A stretch of DNA of 64,000 nucleotides from Fodinibacter sp963800505. Its GTDB lineage: Bacteria > Actinomycetota > Actinomycetes > Actinomycetales > Dermatophilaceae. The stretch covers positions 62,001 to 126,000 of the forward strand of contig CAWDBL010000032.1 of assembly GCA_963800505.1 (NCBI GenBank), written 5' to 3'. The notes under the pieces were generated by a model. The model worked only from the letters and a program-made list of their open reading frames with translations, was not told where the DNA came from and did not search any database. How positions within the stretch are numbered: position 1 is the stretch's first letter; each line of letters begins with the position of its first letter. Shown here in pieces: positions 1-7,990 of this stretch. The translations under genes and the position numbers were made by a program.

Positions 1-30
1 GCGTTCGGTACCGTCATCGAACCGGGCTGA
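1..30 (+). CDS. Possible 3' end of an unidentified gene (partial)
   Basis: Reading from base 1 in frame 1 gives nine residues (A F G T V I E P G) and then a TGA stop at 28-30. The codons look like normal high-GC coding sequence. Too little is present to name a family, and a minus-strand gene cannot be excluded. If real, it converges on purH, whose stop is 55 bases away. The gap contains only a weak GCCGGC inverted repeat around 50-67. Confidence 0.25.
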   Translation, partial: AFGTVIEPG

Positions 31-84
31 GCAACGACCGCACCCGAGCCGCCGGCAAGGCGCCGGCCACCGTCGATCCGCTCG

Positions 85-1713
85 TCAGTGCGCGAAGTGG
101 CGGGTGCCGGTGAAGTACATCGTCACCCCGGCCGCCTGAGCCGCCTCGACCACCTCGGCGTCACGCATCGACCCACCGGGCGCCACGACCGCGCGCACCC
201 CGGCGTCGAGCAGCACCTGCAGGCCGTCGGCGAAGGGGAAGAACGCGTCGGATGCCGCGACGGCGCCGCGCGCCCGCTCCTCACCGGCCCGCGACACGGC
301 CAGGTGGCACGAGTCGACCCGGTTGACCTGACCCATGCCGATGCCGACCGAGGCGCCGCCGCGGGCGAGCAGGATGGCGTTGGACTTCACCGCGCGGATG
401 GCCCGCCACGCGAACTGCAGGTCGTCGAGGGTGGCCTCGTCGGCCGGCTCGCCCGACACCAGGCGCCAGTGGGCCGCGTCGTCGCCGCCGGTGACGGTGC
501 CGTCGTCGCCGGTCACCACGGCCTCCACGGTGTCGCGCTGCTGCATGAGCAGGCCGCCGCCGATCGGGCGCACCTCGGCGCCCGTACGCACGGGCGCTGC
601 GCACTCGAGCAGCCGGATGTTCTTCTTCGCGGTGAGCACCTCGAGGGCGTCGGCGTCGAAGGCGGGGGCGACGACGACCTCGGTGAAGATGTCGGCCACG
701 GTGCGCGCCATCTCGGCGGTGACCGGGCGGTTGGTGGCGATGATGCCGCCGAACGCCGACACGGGGTCGCACTCGTGCGCCTTGCGGTGGGCGTCGGCCA
801 CGTCGGCGCCGACGGCGATGCCGCACGGGTTGGCATGCTTGATGACGGCCACCGTCGGCTGGTCGCCGTGGTCGTAGGCCGCGCGCACCGCGGCATCCGC
901 GTCGACGTAGTTGTTGTACGACATCTCCTTGCCGTGCAGCTGGGTCGCCTGGGCGAGTGCCGGCTGCGGCTGGAAACCGTTGGTGTACAGGGCTGCTCGC
1001 TGGTGAGGGTTCTCGCCGTACCGGAGCACCGTCGCGCGCTCCCAGGTGGCGCCGGCCCAGGCCGGGAAGCCGGTGCCGTCGGAGCTGTCGGTGTAGGCGT
1101 TGCCCATCCACGACGCGACGTGCACGTCGTAGGTGGCCGTGTGCACGAACGCCTGGGCGGCCAGGCGCGTGCGCTGCTCCAGCGTGAAACCGCCGCCGCG
1201 CACGGCATCCAGCACGTCGCCGTAGGTGGCGGGGTCGGTGACCACCGCGACGCTCGGGTGGTTCTTGGCCGCGGCGCGCACCATCGAGGGGCCGCCGATG
1301 TCGATCTGCTCGACGCACTCGTCGGGGCTGGCGCCCGACGCCACCGTGGCGGCGAACGGGTAGAGGTTGACCACCACCAGCTCGAAGGCCTCCACCCGCA
1401 GCTCGGCGAGCTGCGCCACGTGGTCGGGTTTGCGGGTGTCGGCGAGGATGCCGGCGTGCACCTTCGGGTGCAGCGTCTTGACCCGGCCCTCGAGGCACTC
1501 GGGGAAGCCGGTGAGGTCCTCGACCCTGGTCACCGGCAGGCCGAGCGACTCGATGAGCGCGGCCGAGCCACCGGTGGAGACCAGCGCCACGCCGGCGTCG
1601 TGCAGGCCGCGGACCAGGTCGTCGAGCCCGGTCTTGTCGTAGACGGAGACGAGCGCGCGGCGGACGGGGCGGACGTCCGGCGCGGGGCCGGGGGCGGAGA
1701 CGGCGGCGGACAT
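85..1713 (-). CDS. purH: Bifunctional AICAR transformylase / IMP cyclohydrolase PurH
   Basis: PurH catalyses the last two steps of IMP synthesis in the cytosol: formyl transfer from 10-formyl-tetrahydrofolate to AICAR, then ring closure. The 542-residue length is normal for the family. The N-terminal MGS-like cyclohydrolase domain (about residues 18-150) contains VKTLHPKVHAG, and the transformylase domain carries KHANPCG near residue 290. The ATG at 1713 is chosen because AAGGAG lies six bases upstream. PurH usually sits directly beside purN. Here purN lies 10 kb away on the same strand, behind a galactoside gene block. No purine-specific regulatory RNA is visible in the 128-base leader region. 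Confidence 0.97.
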   Translation of the reverse strand: MSAAVSAPGPAPDVRPVRRALVSVYDKTGLDDLVRGLHDAGVALVSTGGSAALIESLGLPVTRVEDLTGFPECLEGRVKTLHPKVHAGILADTRKPDHVAQLAELRVEAFELVVVNLYPFAATVASGASPDECVEQIDIGGPSMVRAAAKNHPSVAVVTDPATYGDVLDAVRGGGFTLEQRTRLAAQAFVHTATYDVHVASWMGNAYTDSSDGTGFPAWAGATWERATVLRYGENPHQRAALYTNGFQPQPALAQATQLHGKEMSYNNYVDADAAVRAAYDHGDQPTVAVIKHANPCGIAVGADVADAHRKAHECDPVSAFGGIIATNRPVTAEMARTVADIFTEVVVAPAFDADALEVLTAKKNIRLLECAAPVRTGAEVRPIGGGLLMQQRDTVEAVVTGDDGTVTGGDDAAHWRLVSGEPADEATLDDLQFAWRAIRAVKSNAILLARGGASVGIGMGQVNRVDSCHLAVSRAGEERARGAVAASDAFFPFADGLQVLLDAGVRAVVAPGGSMRDAEVVEAAQAAGVTMYFTGTRHFAH

Positions 1714-1841
1714 GAGGTGCTCCTTGCGGGGTCGGGTCGGTCAGCTCCCGGGGCACCCAGGCGGGCGATGCCCCGACGTGTGACTTCCCGGTGGTGACCC
1801 ACCCTCGCCAGTCGTCGCCCGGAAGTCTAGCGAGCGGCGGG

Positions 1842-2267
1842 TCAGGTGGCGTACGGCGAGGGTGGCAGCGGGTCGGGCCAGGTGCCGCCGAGCACCCGGT
1901 CGACGTGCAGCACGACGACCACCCGCTCGGGGTTGGGCCGGGGCTGCCGGTAGCGCACGGCATACCGCTGCTCGGCGTCGCGCACCGAGTCGGGGTCCTC
2001 GAGCACCGAGGTGGTGCCCTCGAGGCTGATCCAGCGCCGGCCCTCCACCTGCGTGAGCGACGCGCGGCGGCCGGCCCGGGCCTGCACCACCTTGGCGCTG
2101 CTCCGCGCGGCGATCACCCGCGCGACCAGCGCCTCGGCATCCCAGGTGAACCCGACCGGCACGGCGTGCGGCGAACCGTCGCGGCGCAGCGTCGTGAAGG
2201 TCGCCAGGTGCCGCTCGGCCAGGAAGGCGAGGGATGCCGGCCTCAGCTCGGCGGGGTCGGTGGCCAC
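1842..2267 (-). CDS. PPOX-class F420/FMN-dependent oxidoreductase
   Basis: This 141-residue protein matches the pyridoxamine-phosphate-oxidase-like split-barrel fold, in the Rv1155-type subgroup that often binds F420. Visible features are an early LATFTTLRRDGSPHAVPVGF strand pair, a central KVVQARAGRRASL segment and a closing YRQPRPNPERVVVVLHV. The exact substrate cannot be read from the sequence. The start is a GTG with no clear Shine-Dalgarno sequence. It lies 27 bases downstream of the GH36 gene on the same strand and may be read through from the sugar operon, although its function suggests no link. Cofactor choice (F420 or FMN) is inferred from family only. Confidence 0.8.
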   Translation of the reverse strand: MATDPAELRPASLAFLAERHLATFTTLRRDGSPHAVPVGFTWDAEALVARVIAARSSAKVVQARAGRRASLTQVEGRRWISLEGTTSVLEDPDSVRDAEQRYAVRYRQPRPNPERVVVVLHVDRVLGGTWPDPLPPSPYAT

Positions 2268-2294
2268 GCGGGAAGTGTGTCACCCCACCGGCGG

Positions 2295-4472
2295 TCAGCC
2301 GGTGACGGTCTCGAGGTGCAGCAGGAACCCCTGGGCCGGGGCGAGCACGGGCAGGGCGAGCCCCACGGTGCCCAGGGCGGCTCCGGCCACGACGATGCCG
2401 TCCCCGACCGCCGCGTCCCACCAGGCCGGGGGCGCCGTCTGCACGGTGGCCGGGAGGCCGGCCTCGGGGCGCACCCGCACCCGGTAGCGGCGCGCGGGGT
2501 CGAGCCCCGGTAGCGGCACGGTGCCGGGCGTGACCCCACGGCCGGTGACGGGCGCGACGACGGTGAACACGGCATCCGCTCGGTCGGGGGCCACGACCCC
2601 GCTGACCAGCAGTGCGTCGTCGGGGTGGTCGGACCGCACCGCGTCGCCGCCGTGCAGCAGCGGCCGCAGCTCGCGGTAGAGCCCCGACCACGCCCGCAGC
2701 GCGTCGAGCTCGTCTGAGGTGCACGTGGTGATGTCCCACTCGAGACCGGCGTGCCCGCCGAGGGCGACGAGCATCCGCAGCGACAGGTCGAGGTCGCGGT
2801 GGGTGGTGTGCGCCCGCGGCGGGCCGACGTGCGACCCCATCCGCTCGGGCGGCACGAGCAGGCCGGTCCAGCGCTGGATGGCGACCCGCTCGAGCGCGTC
2901 GTTGCAGTCGGAGGTCCAGACCCGGTCGGTGCGGGCGAGCACCCCGAGGTCGACCCGGGCGCCGCCGCTCGAGCACGACTCGATCTCGAGGTCGCGGTGG
3001 CGGGCGCGCAGCTCGTCGAGCAGCCGGTAGGTCGCCAGGGTCTGGGCGTGCACGGCGGGCCGGTCGGTGCCGGAGGCGTCGGTGCGCACCGCCTCGTGCA
3101 GGTCGCGGTTGTGGTCCCATTTGACGAAGTCGACGGCGTAGCGGCCGATCACCTCGCTCATCGCCTCGAGCACGTAGGTGTACGCCTCGGGGTTGGCCAG
3201 GTCGAGCACGTGCTGGTGGCGCGACGGCAGCGGCGCCCCCGCCACCGGGCCGAGCACCCACTCGGGGTGGGCCCGCGCGACGTCGGAGTCGAGGTTGACC
3301 ATCTCGGGCTCGAACCACAGCCCGAACTCCATCCCCAGGCCCTTGACGTGGTCGACCAGCGGGCCGAGCCCGTCGGGCCAGACGTCAGCGGAGACCTGCC
3401 AGTCACCCAGGCCCCGGTGGTCGTCGCGGCGGCCGCCGAACCAGCCGTCGTCGAGCACGAACCGCTCGACGCCGATCGACGCGGCGGTGTCGGCCAGCCG
3501 CTTCAGGTGGTCGAGGTCGGTGTCGAAGTAGACGGCCTCCCAGGTGTTGAGCACGAGCGGGCGCGGGCTGGAGCGGTAGCCCGGCTGCGCGCGCTGGTGC
3601 CGCACCAGTGAGCGGGTCAGCCCGTCGAGCCCGTCGGTGGAGTGCGCGAACACCACCGGCGGCGCGGCGTAGGTCTCGCCCGGCCCGAGCCGCACCTCTC
3701 CCGGCGACAGGGCCTCACCACCACCGAGCACGGCCGCGTGCGGACCGGCGCCCTCGGGGAGCCGCTCGACGAGGTGCTCGTGGTTGCCGCTCCACGCGAC
3801 GTGCGCGGCCCACACCTCGCCGGACCGGAAGCCGAACCCGGCCGTGCCCACGACCATCAGCAGCGTCGCGTCGTGGCCGGTGCGCCCTCGGCGGCCGGTG
3901 CGCAGCCAGGTGCCGTCGGCGAGCGGGTGGCGCTGCGGTGACCGCTCGCGGCACCAGCGGCCGGTGAGGTCGAGCACCTCCCCGGCGCGGGCCGGCAGCG
4001 GCAGCACCGCCCGCAGGGCGCCCACGTCGAGGGGCGTCGCGTCGTCGGTGCTGCTGGTCGGCGACGTGGTGTTGGTCAGCTCCGTCTCGACCACGAGCAC
4101 GCCGTGCTCGTCGAGCCGGTAGCGCACGACGACCTCGACCCCCACGTCGGATGCCGTGGCGCGCACCTCCGCGACCCCGTCACCGTCGTGCACGGTCGCC
4201 GCCCAGCGGGGCGCCGTGCGACCGCCGGCACGGTGCGCGGCATACCCGGGGGTGCCGAGCCAGCCCTCGCCGGAGGTGGGGAGCACGGTCAGCGGCCACG
4301 GCGCGTCGAGGGCGTTGTGCGGCACCGCACGTGTGGTGACGAGCGCGAGGTCGGCGACGGCGGCATCCGGCAGGTCGGGTCCCCAGTGCAGGACGGACGG
4401 CAGCCTGTCGCCCACCTGGGCGAGGACGAGCGCCGTCCCGGCGCCGCGGAGCACCGTGGTGGCCGGGTTCAT
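2295..4472 (-). CDS. GH36 alpha-galactosidase
   Basis: This 725-residue enzyme hydrolyses terminal alpha-galactosyl residues, as in melibiose and raffinose. The N-terminal half is the GH36 beta-sandwich and the central part the TIM barrel. The barrel carries KWDHNRDLHE, whose Asp is the nucleophile, and DRVWTSDCNDALERV, whose first Asp is the acid/base. CSSGGARVDLG is a further family hallmark. There is no signal peptide, so it acts on imported oligosaccharide. Its ATG overlaps the TGA of the upstream permease (ATGA), which implies translational coupling with the transporter. Being last in the transporter operon supports a substrate such as raffinose or melibiose. Confidence 0.93.
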   Translation of the reverse strand: MNPATTVLRGAGTALVLAQVGDRLPSVLHWGPDLPDAAVADLALVTTRAVPHNALDAPWPLTVLPTSGEGWLGTPGYAAHRAGGRTAPRWAATVHDGDGVAEVRATASDVGVEVVVRYRLDEHGVLVVETELTNTTSPTSSTDDATPLDVGALRAVLPLPARAGEVLDLTGRWCRERSPQRHPLADGTWLRTGRRGRTGHDATLLMVVGTAGFGFRSGEVWAAHVAWSGNHEHLVERLPEGAGPHAAVLGGGEALSPGEVRLGPGETYAAPPVVFAHSTDGLDGLTRSLVRHQRAQPGYRSSPRPLVLNTWEAVYFDTDLDHLKRLADTAASIGVERFVLDDGWFGGRRDDHRGLGDWQVSADVWPDGLGPLVDHVKGLGMEFGLWFEPEMVNLDSDVARAHPEWVLGPVAGAPLPSRHQHVLDLANPEAYTYVLEAMSEVIGRYAVDFVKWDHNRDLHEAVRTDASGTDRPAVHAQTLATYRLLDELRARHRDLEIESCSSGGARVDLGVLARTDRVWTSDCNDALERVAIQRWTGLLVPPERMGSHVGPPRAHTTHRDLDLSLRMLVALGGHAGLEWDITTCTSDELDALRAWSGLYRELRPLLHGGDAVRSDHPDDALLVSGVVAPDRADAVFTVVAPVTGRGVTPGTVPLPGLDPARRYRVRVRPEAGLPATVQTAPPAWWDAAVGDGIVVAGAALGTVGLALPVLAPAQGFLLHLETVTG

Positions 4473-5395
4473 CCCTTGGTCGACCCGAGGGTCAGGCCCG
4501 ACACGAACTGCTTCTGCAGCACGAAGAACACGATGAGCACCGGCATGGCCACGATGATCGACCCGGCCGCAACGAGGTTGGTGTCCTGGAAGAACTGCCC
4601 ACGCAGGTTGTTCAGGGCGCTGGTGACGGGGTACTTGTCACCCTTGGACAGCAGCACGGTGGCCCAGAAGAACTCGTTGTAGATCCAGGTGACCTGCAAG
4701 GTGGCCAGGGCCGCCAGGGCCGGCCGCACCAGCGGCATGGTGAGCTGCCAGTACTGGCGCCACACGCTCGCGCCGTCCATCTCGGCCGACTCGTAGATCT
4801 CGTAGGGCAGCGTCTTCATGTAGTTGCTCAGCACGAAGGCGCAGAAGCCCATCTGGAAGGCCGTGTTCACCAGGATCAGCGCCCAGAAGCTGTTGAGCAT
4901 CGTGCCGCTCTCGCTCATGAACGTCGGCAGCGGGATCTCCTTGAACATCCGGAAGACCGGGATGAGCAGGGCCTGGGGCGGCAGGAGGTTCGCGGCGAGG
5001 AACACCCCGAGAAGGGTGAGGTTGAACTTGTAGGAGAACCGCGAGAGGACGAAGCCGACGAGCGACGACAGGAAGAGCGTCAGCGCCACGGCGGGGATCG
5101 TGATGAGCAGCGAGTTCTTCAGGTGCAGGCCGAACTGGCCGCGGCTCCAGGCCTCCTTGTAGTTGTCGACGGTCCACCCGCCGAAGGACAGGTACCCGTT
5201 GGTCTGCGTGTAGGAGTAGTCGCGGAAGGAGTTGTAGAGCGACCAGAGCAGCGGGAACAGCCAGATCAGGGCCAGGACCAGCATGACGACCGTGGCGACC
5301 TTGCCGCGGCGGCGGTTGAGCACCCCGCCGCTGGGGCCGCGCTCCTTGCTGTTCTTCTTCCTGGCCGGTGCCGGGGCCGTCGTCGTGGCGCTCAT
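4469..5395 (-). CDS. Carbohydrate ABC transporter permease (MalG type)
   Basis: This 308-residue inner-membrane protein has six predicted membrane helices after a basic, Ala/Pro-rich cytoplasmic N-terminus. The EAA loop that contacts the ATPase reads YESAEMDGASVWRQYWQLTM, a normal MalG-type motif. It pairs with the adjoining MalF-type permease to form the channel of a CUT1 sugar importer. No ATPase gene lies in the window, so a shared multitasking ATPase (MsiK-type) elsewhere is the likely energy source; this is inference. Its ATG shares one base with the preceding stop (TGATG), and its own stop overlaps the GH36 start. Confidence 0.93.
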   Translation of the reverse strand: MSATTTAPAPARKKNSKERGPSGGVLNRRRGKVATVVMLVLALIWLFPLLWSLYNSFRDYSYTQTNGYLSFGGWTVDNYKEAWSRGQFGLHLKNSLLITIPAVALTLFLSSLVGFVLSRFSYKFNLTLLGVFLAANLLPPQALLIPVFRMFKEIPLPTFMSESGTMLNSFWALILVNTAFQMGFCAFVLSNYMKTLPYEIYESAEMDGASVWRQYWQLTMPLVRPALAALATLQVTWIYNEFFWATVLLSKGDKYPVTSALNNLRGQFFQDTNLVAAGSIIVAMPVLIVFFVLQKQFVSGLTLGSTKG

Positions 5396-6345
5396 CAGCG
5401 CTCCTCCCGGAAGACGATCCGCAGGTAGATGACGATGAACACCGACGAGATGATCATCATGATCACCGACAGGGCCGCACCGAAGCCGTAGCGGGTGGCC
5501 TCACCGATGACGTTCTGCGACACCAGGGCCGAGATCAGCTCCAGCCCGTTGCGGCCCTTGTTGATGACCCAGACCAGGTCGAACGCACGCAGCGACTCGA
5601 TGACGACGATGACGAGCACGATCAGGTTGATCGGCCGCATCACCGGGAAGATGACCTGGAAGAACGTCTTGGTCTCGCTGGCCCCGTCGACGGCCGCTGC
5701 CTCCCGCAGCGACGCGTCGACGCCCTTCAGGCCCGCGAGGTAGAGCAGCATGATGTAGCCGGTGTGTCTCCACGCCGTGGCCACCAGCACCGCCCAGAGG
5801 TTGACGTTGGGGTCGCCGTACCAGTCGATGTTGCTGCCGAAGACCTGGTTGATCAGCCCCTGGTCGGTGGAGTAGAAGAGCTGCCAGATGAAGCCGACCA
5901 GGGCCAGCGACAGCACGACCGGGAGGTAGAAGGCCGTCTGGTAGAAGCGACTTCCCCACATCTCGCGGTCGAGGATCACGGCGAGCACCATGCCCAGGAT
6001 CGTGGGCAGCACGAAGAGGAAGACCAGCCAGATCAGGTTGTGCCGGATGGCCGGCCAGAACGGCGGGTAGATCGTGGTGATGTCGACGTAGTTCTTGGTG
6101 CCGACCCACTCGATGGCGCTGATCTTGAAGCCGTTCCACCGGGTGAAGGACAGGTAGAGCGACGCCAGGGCTGGCAGCCACACCAGCCACACGACCAGGA
6201 TGGTCGGGATCGTGACCATCGCGATGATGACCAGCCGGTCGCGCGGCGACTTGCGCCGCTCGTGACGCCGCGTCGATCCCTTCTTCTTCTTTCCCTTGGC
6301 CGTGGGTGGTGTGGTGGCTACGGGGGGTGCGGTGCCTGTCGCCAT
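5395..6345 (-). CDS. Carbohydrate ABC transporter permease (MalF type)
   Basis: This is a 316-residue membrane protein with a long Lys/Arg-rich N-terminal tail and about six helices. Its EAA loop is REAAAVDGASETKTFFQVIF, and the periplasmic-side loop around ISAIEWVGTKNYVDI is typical of MalF-type CUT1 permeases. The ATG at 6345 has GGAGG four bases upstream. It lies 19 bases downstream of the binding-protein gene and overlaps the MalG-type gene by one base, so the three genes are almost surely one transcript. The substrate is inferred from the linked alpha- and beta-galactosidases to be a galactoside. Confidence 0.93.
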   Translation of the reverse strand: MATGTAPPVATTPPTAKGKKKKGSTRRHERRKSPRDRLVIIAMVTIPTILVVWLVWLPALASLYLSFTRWNGFKISAIEWVGTKNYVDITTIYPPFWPAIRHNLIWLVFLFVLPTILGMVLAVILDREMWGSRFYQTAFYLPVVLSLALVGFIWQLFYSTDQGLINQVFGSNIDWYGDPNVNLWAVLVATAWRHTGYIMLLYLAGLKGVDASLREAAAVDGASETKTFFQVIFPVMRPINLIVLVIVVIESLRAFDLVWVINKGRNGLELISALVSQNVIGEATRYGFGAALSVIMMIISSVFIVIYLRIVFREER

Positions 6346-6364
6346 GATGCCTCCGACCTCCGAG

Positions 6365-7726
6365 TCAGCCCAGAATAGAGGCGGCCTGCTGCTGGATGGA
6401 GGCGGTGATGGCGTCGATGTCGTTCGGGTTCTTCAGGAAGTCCTGCAGCGACGCCGTGATCACCGTGTTGGCCAGGTCGGCGTTGGTGTCGCGGTCGAGG
6501 AACTGGGCGATGGACTTCGCCTTCGAGACCAGCTCGACGGACTTCTTCTGGAGGTCGCCGTAGGTCGCCGTGCTCGCACCGGAGTTGGCGGCGATGAACG
6601 GAGCGCTCGCCGCGTTGTTGCCGGCGTCGGCGGCCTCGGGCGTGCCGAGCCACTTGATGTAGGCCTTGGCCGACTCCTGGTCCTTGCCGCCCGCCGCGAC
6701 GCAGAAGCCGTCGATCGGCGCGTCGAGGGCGTCGTTGCCGATGGCCGGGTCGAGCGTCGGGAAGGTGAAGAAGTCGAGGTCGGCCTGGGTCTCCTTCGGG
6801 ACACCGTCCACCACGAAGGTGCCGAGCAGGTACATACCGCTCTCGCCCTTGGCCATCGAGGTCGCGGCCTCCTGCCAGGTGCGGCCGAGGGCGTTCTCCT
6901 GCTGGTAGGGCAGCAGCTTGTCCTTCCAGGTGGTGAAGACGTTCTTGACCTGCGGGCTGTCCCACTTCTCCTTGCCCTGGCACAGCGCCATGTGGAAGTC
7001 ATAGCCGTTGAGGCGCATGTTGAGGATGTCGAAGGTGCCCATCGGGGCCCAGGCGTCCTTGGCGGCGAAGGCGATGGGGTTGAGCTTCTTGCCCTGCATG
7101 TCCTTCATCAGCGCGGTCATCTCGTCCATCGTGGTGGGCACGGCCCAGCCGTTCTTCTCGAAGACCGACTTGCGGTAGAAGACGGCCCACGGGTAGTAGC
7201 TGATCGGCACGAAGTACTGCTTGCCGTCGGGGGCGGTCGCCGACTTCTTGAAGGCGTCGCTCATGCCCTCGATGGGCCACACGCTGCTGATGTCGGAGAT
7301 GAGCTGGTTCTCGGCGAACTGAGCCATGCGGTAGCCGGCGAACCAGGTGAAGACGTCGTCGGGTGTGCCCTGCAGGTAGGTGTTGATGCTCTCCTGGAAG
7401 GTGTTGTGGTCGACGGCGTTGGTGGTGACGGCGGAGCCGGTCTTCTTGGCGTAGGCGTCGGCCATGCCCTGGAGCCGCTCGTAGGCGGGACCAGAGCCCT
7501 TGGCCTCGTTCATGCCGAAGGAGACGGGCCCCGCCTTGGCGCTGGCGCCGGCACTGCCGGAGGCGGCCGGCGTGGCGTCGTCGCCGCAGCCGGCGAGCAG
7601 CGCCGGGCCGCCGAGCAGCGCTGCTGCTCCGACCGATCCGCGAAGGATGGACCGGCGGTCGACACCGCGGACCGAGTTGGGAACGACGTTCGCGACTGAC
7701 GAATCGCGGTGGGCCGGGCGCGCCAT
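6365..7726 (-). CDS. Extracellular sugar-binding lipoprotein of an ABC importer
   Basis: This 453-residue protein belongs to solute-binding family 1. The signal region carries a twin-arginine motif (DRRSILRGS) followed by a hydrophobic stretch and the lipobox LLAGC, so it is predicted to be exported by Tat and lipid-anchored. A Ser/Ala-rich linker precedes the binding domain. The ATG at 7726 is chosen because AAGGAG lies six bases upstream; longer reading frames start inside the promoter. It heads the operon with two permeases and GH36. A minus-strand promoter is proposed at 7820-7792 (TTGACA, 17 bases, AACACT), overlapped by a GTGTTG palindrome. Confidence 0.93.
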   Translation of the reverse strand: MARPAHRDSSVANVVPNSVRGVDRRSILRGSVGAAALLGGPALLAGCGDDATPAASGSAGASAKAGPVSFGMNEAKGSGPAYERLQGMADAYAKKTGSAVTTNAVDHNTFQESINTYLQGTPDDVFTWFAGYRMAQFAENQLISDISSVWPIEGMSDAFKKSATAPDGKQYFVPISYYPWAVFYRKSVFEKNGWAVPTTMDEMTALMKDMQGKKLNPIAFAAKDAWAPMGTFDILNMRLNGYDFHMALCQGKEKWDSPQVKNVFTTWKDKLLPYQQENALGRTWQEAATSMAKGESGMYLLGTFVVDGVPKETQADLDFFTFPTLDPAIGNDALDAPIDGFCVAAGGKDQESAKAYIKWLGTPEAADAGNNAASAPFIAANSGASTATYGDLQKKSVELVSKAKSIAQFLDRDTNADLANTVITASLQDFLKNPNDIDAITASIQQQAASILG

Positions 7727-7774
7727 GGGGGTCTCCTTTGACATCCAACGGTTCTGACACATTCGATCAGAAAC

Positions 7775-7957
7775 CAACACTGACGAGACCGAGTGTTGCC
7801 CTGCCGGTAACGACTGTCAAGGGTCGACACGAGTCGGCTCCATCACGATTTGGTTCCGGACATCCGTGCGCCAGAATCCGGTTAATTCGCTCCGAGAACC
7901 TTGGACAACGGCTGGACCCTTGCTGGACGTGCGGGTTGACTGTGTTGCAAAGTGTTG
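7775..7957. promoter_or_regulatory. Shared GTGTTG operator elements between the divergent galactoside operons
   Basis: Four copies of one hexamer lie in the 264-base divergent region. CAACACT at 7775-7781 and AGTGTTG at 7792-7798 form an inverted repeat. GTGTTG at 7942-7947 and 7952-7957 form a direct repeat with 10-base period. The inverted pair covers the proposed minus -10 (AACACT). The direct pair covers the proposed plus -35 (TTGACT, 7955-7960). This placement suits a repressor controlling both arms. The DeoR-family gene at 9982 is the obvious candidate, but binding is inferred. Confidence 0.5.
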
Positions 7958-7983
7958 ACTTTTGTTCGAGGTCTCAACAGACT
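7955..7983 (+). promoter_or_regulatory. Predicted leaderless promoter of the GH42 gene
   Basis: TTGACT (7955-7960) and CAGACT (7978-7983) are separated by 17 bases, and the ATG at 7991 follows after seven bases. This predicts transcription starting at or next to the ATG. No usable Shine-Dalgarno sequence precedes that ATG, which agrees. Confidence 0.45.
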
Positions 7984-7990
7984 GGCCGAC

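Noticed and set aside
1842..2267. Membership of the PPOX protein in the galactoside operon
   Set aside because: It is only 27 bases downstream on the same strand, but nothing in its family links it to sugar use. Co-transcription was left open rather than claimed.
7727..7780. Longer start for the sugar-binding lipoprotein
   Set aside because: The extra 18 residues lack homology and would hide the Tat signal. AAGGAG sits at the right distance from the ATG at 7726.
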